Assembly (NCBI GenBank): GCA_002409975.1
Contig: DHOO01000016.1
Span: 1 to 15,573 of the forward strand
Reading direction: 5' to 3'
DNA: 15,573 bases
Origin: Firmicutes bacterium UBA5388
GTDB taxonomy: Bacteria; Bacillota; UBA4882; UBA10575
The position numbers and the translations under genes were made by a program. The notes below the pieces were generated by a model. It made no database searches, was not told the DNA's origin, and saw only the letters and a program-made list of their open reading frames with translations. Position 1 is the stretch's first letter. Every line of letters begins with the position of its first letter. Of this stretch, positions 14,613 through 15,573 are shown in pieces.

Positions 14613-15528
14613 TTGCCCGACCCCCTATTAGTTTGACAAAGTAGTCCTCTAGTCTGTCTTCGCTCATTGTAATCTTTGATACTTCAATGTTATTCTCTAT
14701 CAATGCTCTATTAAGTTTTCCTTCCTCCCCAAAGTGGGAATAAATACGAATCTTCCCTTGCTCATGCACTTCATAATCATTAATCTGAAACTGCTGCTCC
14801 AAAAGGACAACTGCTTTCTTCTGGTTTGAGACTTGAAACTCAAGGTACCTGCGATTTCTCTTCCGAAGCTCCCCAATGGTAATCTCCTCCAGTAACTTGC
14901 CCTTATGAATAACCCCAATTAGATCCGCTACTTGTTCAATTTCACTAAGAATATGACTGGAAATAATAATCGTTACTTGCTTTTCCTCGCATAAATCCAG
15001 TAAAAAGTTGCGCATTTCTTGGATACCAATCGGGTCAAGGCCATTAGTTGGTTCATCCAGAATTAGCAACTCCGGTTCATGCATAATAGCGGCGGCAATT
15101 CCCAATCGCTGTTTCATTCCTAACGAATACTGCGCTACCAATTTTTCCGGTTCATGATCAAGTCCTACTCGTGAAAGAGCATATGAGATCGCATCCCGAC
15201 GATGAATCCCGCGGAGGCGCGCAAGAATTGCCAGATTTTCCGGAGCAGTAAGATTTTCATAAAATCCCGGCGTTTCAATAATCGAACCCACACGGGGATA
15301 AATTTGTTCGGCGTTTTCTTGGATGTTCTGACCAAAGACTTCTATGTCACCGGCAGTCGGTTTCACTAAACCCATAATCATCCGGAGAGTAGTCGTTTTA
15401 CCCGCGCCATTACGTCCCAGAAGGCCATAGATACATCCTTTGGGAACATGAATATTAAGCGCATCGACTGCTGTCTGTTGCTTATATTTCCGCGTAAGCG
15501 CTTTGGTTTCTAAAACCCAATTTGGCAT
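14605..15528 (-). CDS. ABC transporter ATPase (BcrA-like)
   Basis: 307 residues. Walker A GRNGAGKT (38-45), signature YSLGMKQRL (134-142), Walker B LLILDEP (154-160), then TNGLDP and switch histidine H192. Residues about 215-300 form the C-terminal extension found in BcrA and lantibiotic-immunity ATPases. ATG 15528 follows AAGGAG by eight bases. First gene of a three-gene coupled operon with the permease and uppP. bcrABD operons are often governed by a membrane regulator (BcrR) or two-component system; only 45 bases of upstream sequence are in the window, so the regulator cannot be seen. Confidence 0.92.
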   Translation of the reverse strand: MPNWVLETKALTRKYKQQTAVDALNIHVPKGCIYGLLGRNGAGKTTTLRMIMGLVKPTAGDIEVFGQNIQENAEQIYPRVGSIIETPGFYENLTAPENLAILARLRGIHRRDAISYALSRVGLDHEPEKLVAQYSLGMKQRLGIAAAIMHEPELLILDEPTNGLDPIGIQEMRNFLLDLCEEKQVTIIISSHILSEIEQVADLIGVIHKGKLLEEITIGELRKRNRRYLEFQVSNQKKAVVLLEQQFQINDYEVHEQGKIRIYSHFGEEGKLNRALIENNIEVSKITMSEDRLEDYFVKLIGGRAND

Positions 15529-15573
15529 CCGGCTCGCTCCTTATCAATATTAGAAAATAGCTCTCGATATTCG

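Overview
The window looks like chromosome from a low-GC diderm (LPS-bearing) Firmicutes-type bacterium, for example Negativicutes, Halanaerobiales or a Limnochordia-like lineage. The evidence is strong purine-rich Shine-Dalgarno sites, frequent TTG/GTG starts, a complete Kdo/LPS gene block, a bcrABD-like ABC/UppP operon, and a clostridial-style cyclic-di-GMP-I riboswitch. The exact taxon cannot be fixed from sequence alone. Most genes are on the minus strand.

Region 1 (1-5419): an outer-membrane operon transcribed right to left, kdsB-kdsA-kdsD-kdsC-msbA-lpxL, the last gene cut by the window edge. The four kds enzymes cover the whole route from ribulose-5-phosphate to CMP-Kdo. MsbA is the flippase for the lipid A core, and the LpxL-type enzyme acylates it. 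Several genes overlap or abut, which suggests translational coupling. kdsB most likely starts at a TTG at 5340, just after a strong ribosome binding site.

Region 2 (5407-7843): galM (aldose 1-epimerase, minus strand) diverges from the only clear plus-strand gene, a Phd/YefM-like antitoxin domain fused to a Uma2-type PD-(D/E)XK nuclease. That gene has a consensus sigma-A promoter, whose -35 box lies inside an 8-bp inverted repeat that may be an operator.

Region 3 (7844-10846): an orphan lipoprotein amino-acid-type substrate-binding protein followed by a transmembrane chemoreceptor, with a perfect 14-bp stem hairpin between them. No ABC permease or ATPase for the binding protein is present, so the pair may work in sensing rather than import.

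Region 4 (10847-13032): the most interesting stretch. A secreted PqqB/RNase Z-like metallo-beta-lactamase-fold protein is preceded by a well-conserved cyclic-di-GMP-I riboswitch. The unit lies between two direct repeats (21 identical bases) that look like insertion-sequence ends; the right-hand copy is followed by a decayed transposase start. Several long inverted repeats lie downstream of the gene.

Region 5 (13033-15528): a tightly coupled operon of an ABC ATPase, an ABC-2 permease and UppP (undecaprenyl-pyrophosphate phosphatase). This is the gene content of bcrABD bacitracin-resistance operons and points to defence or homeostasis of the undecaprenyl carrier cycle.

No rRNA, tRNA or CRISPR array was seen.
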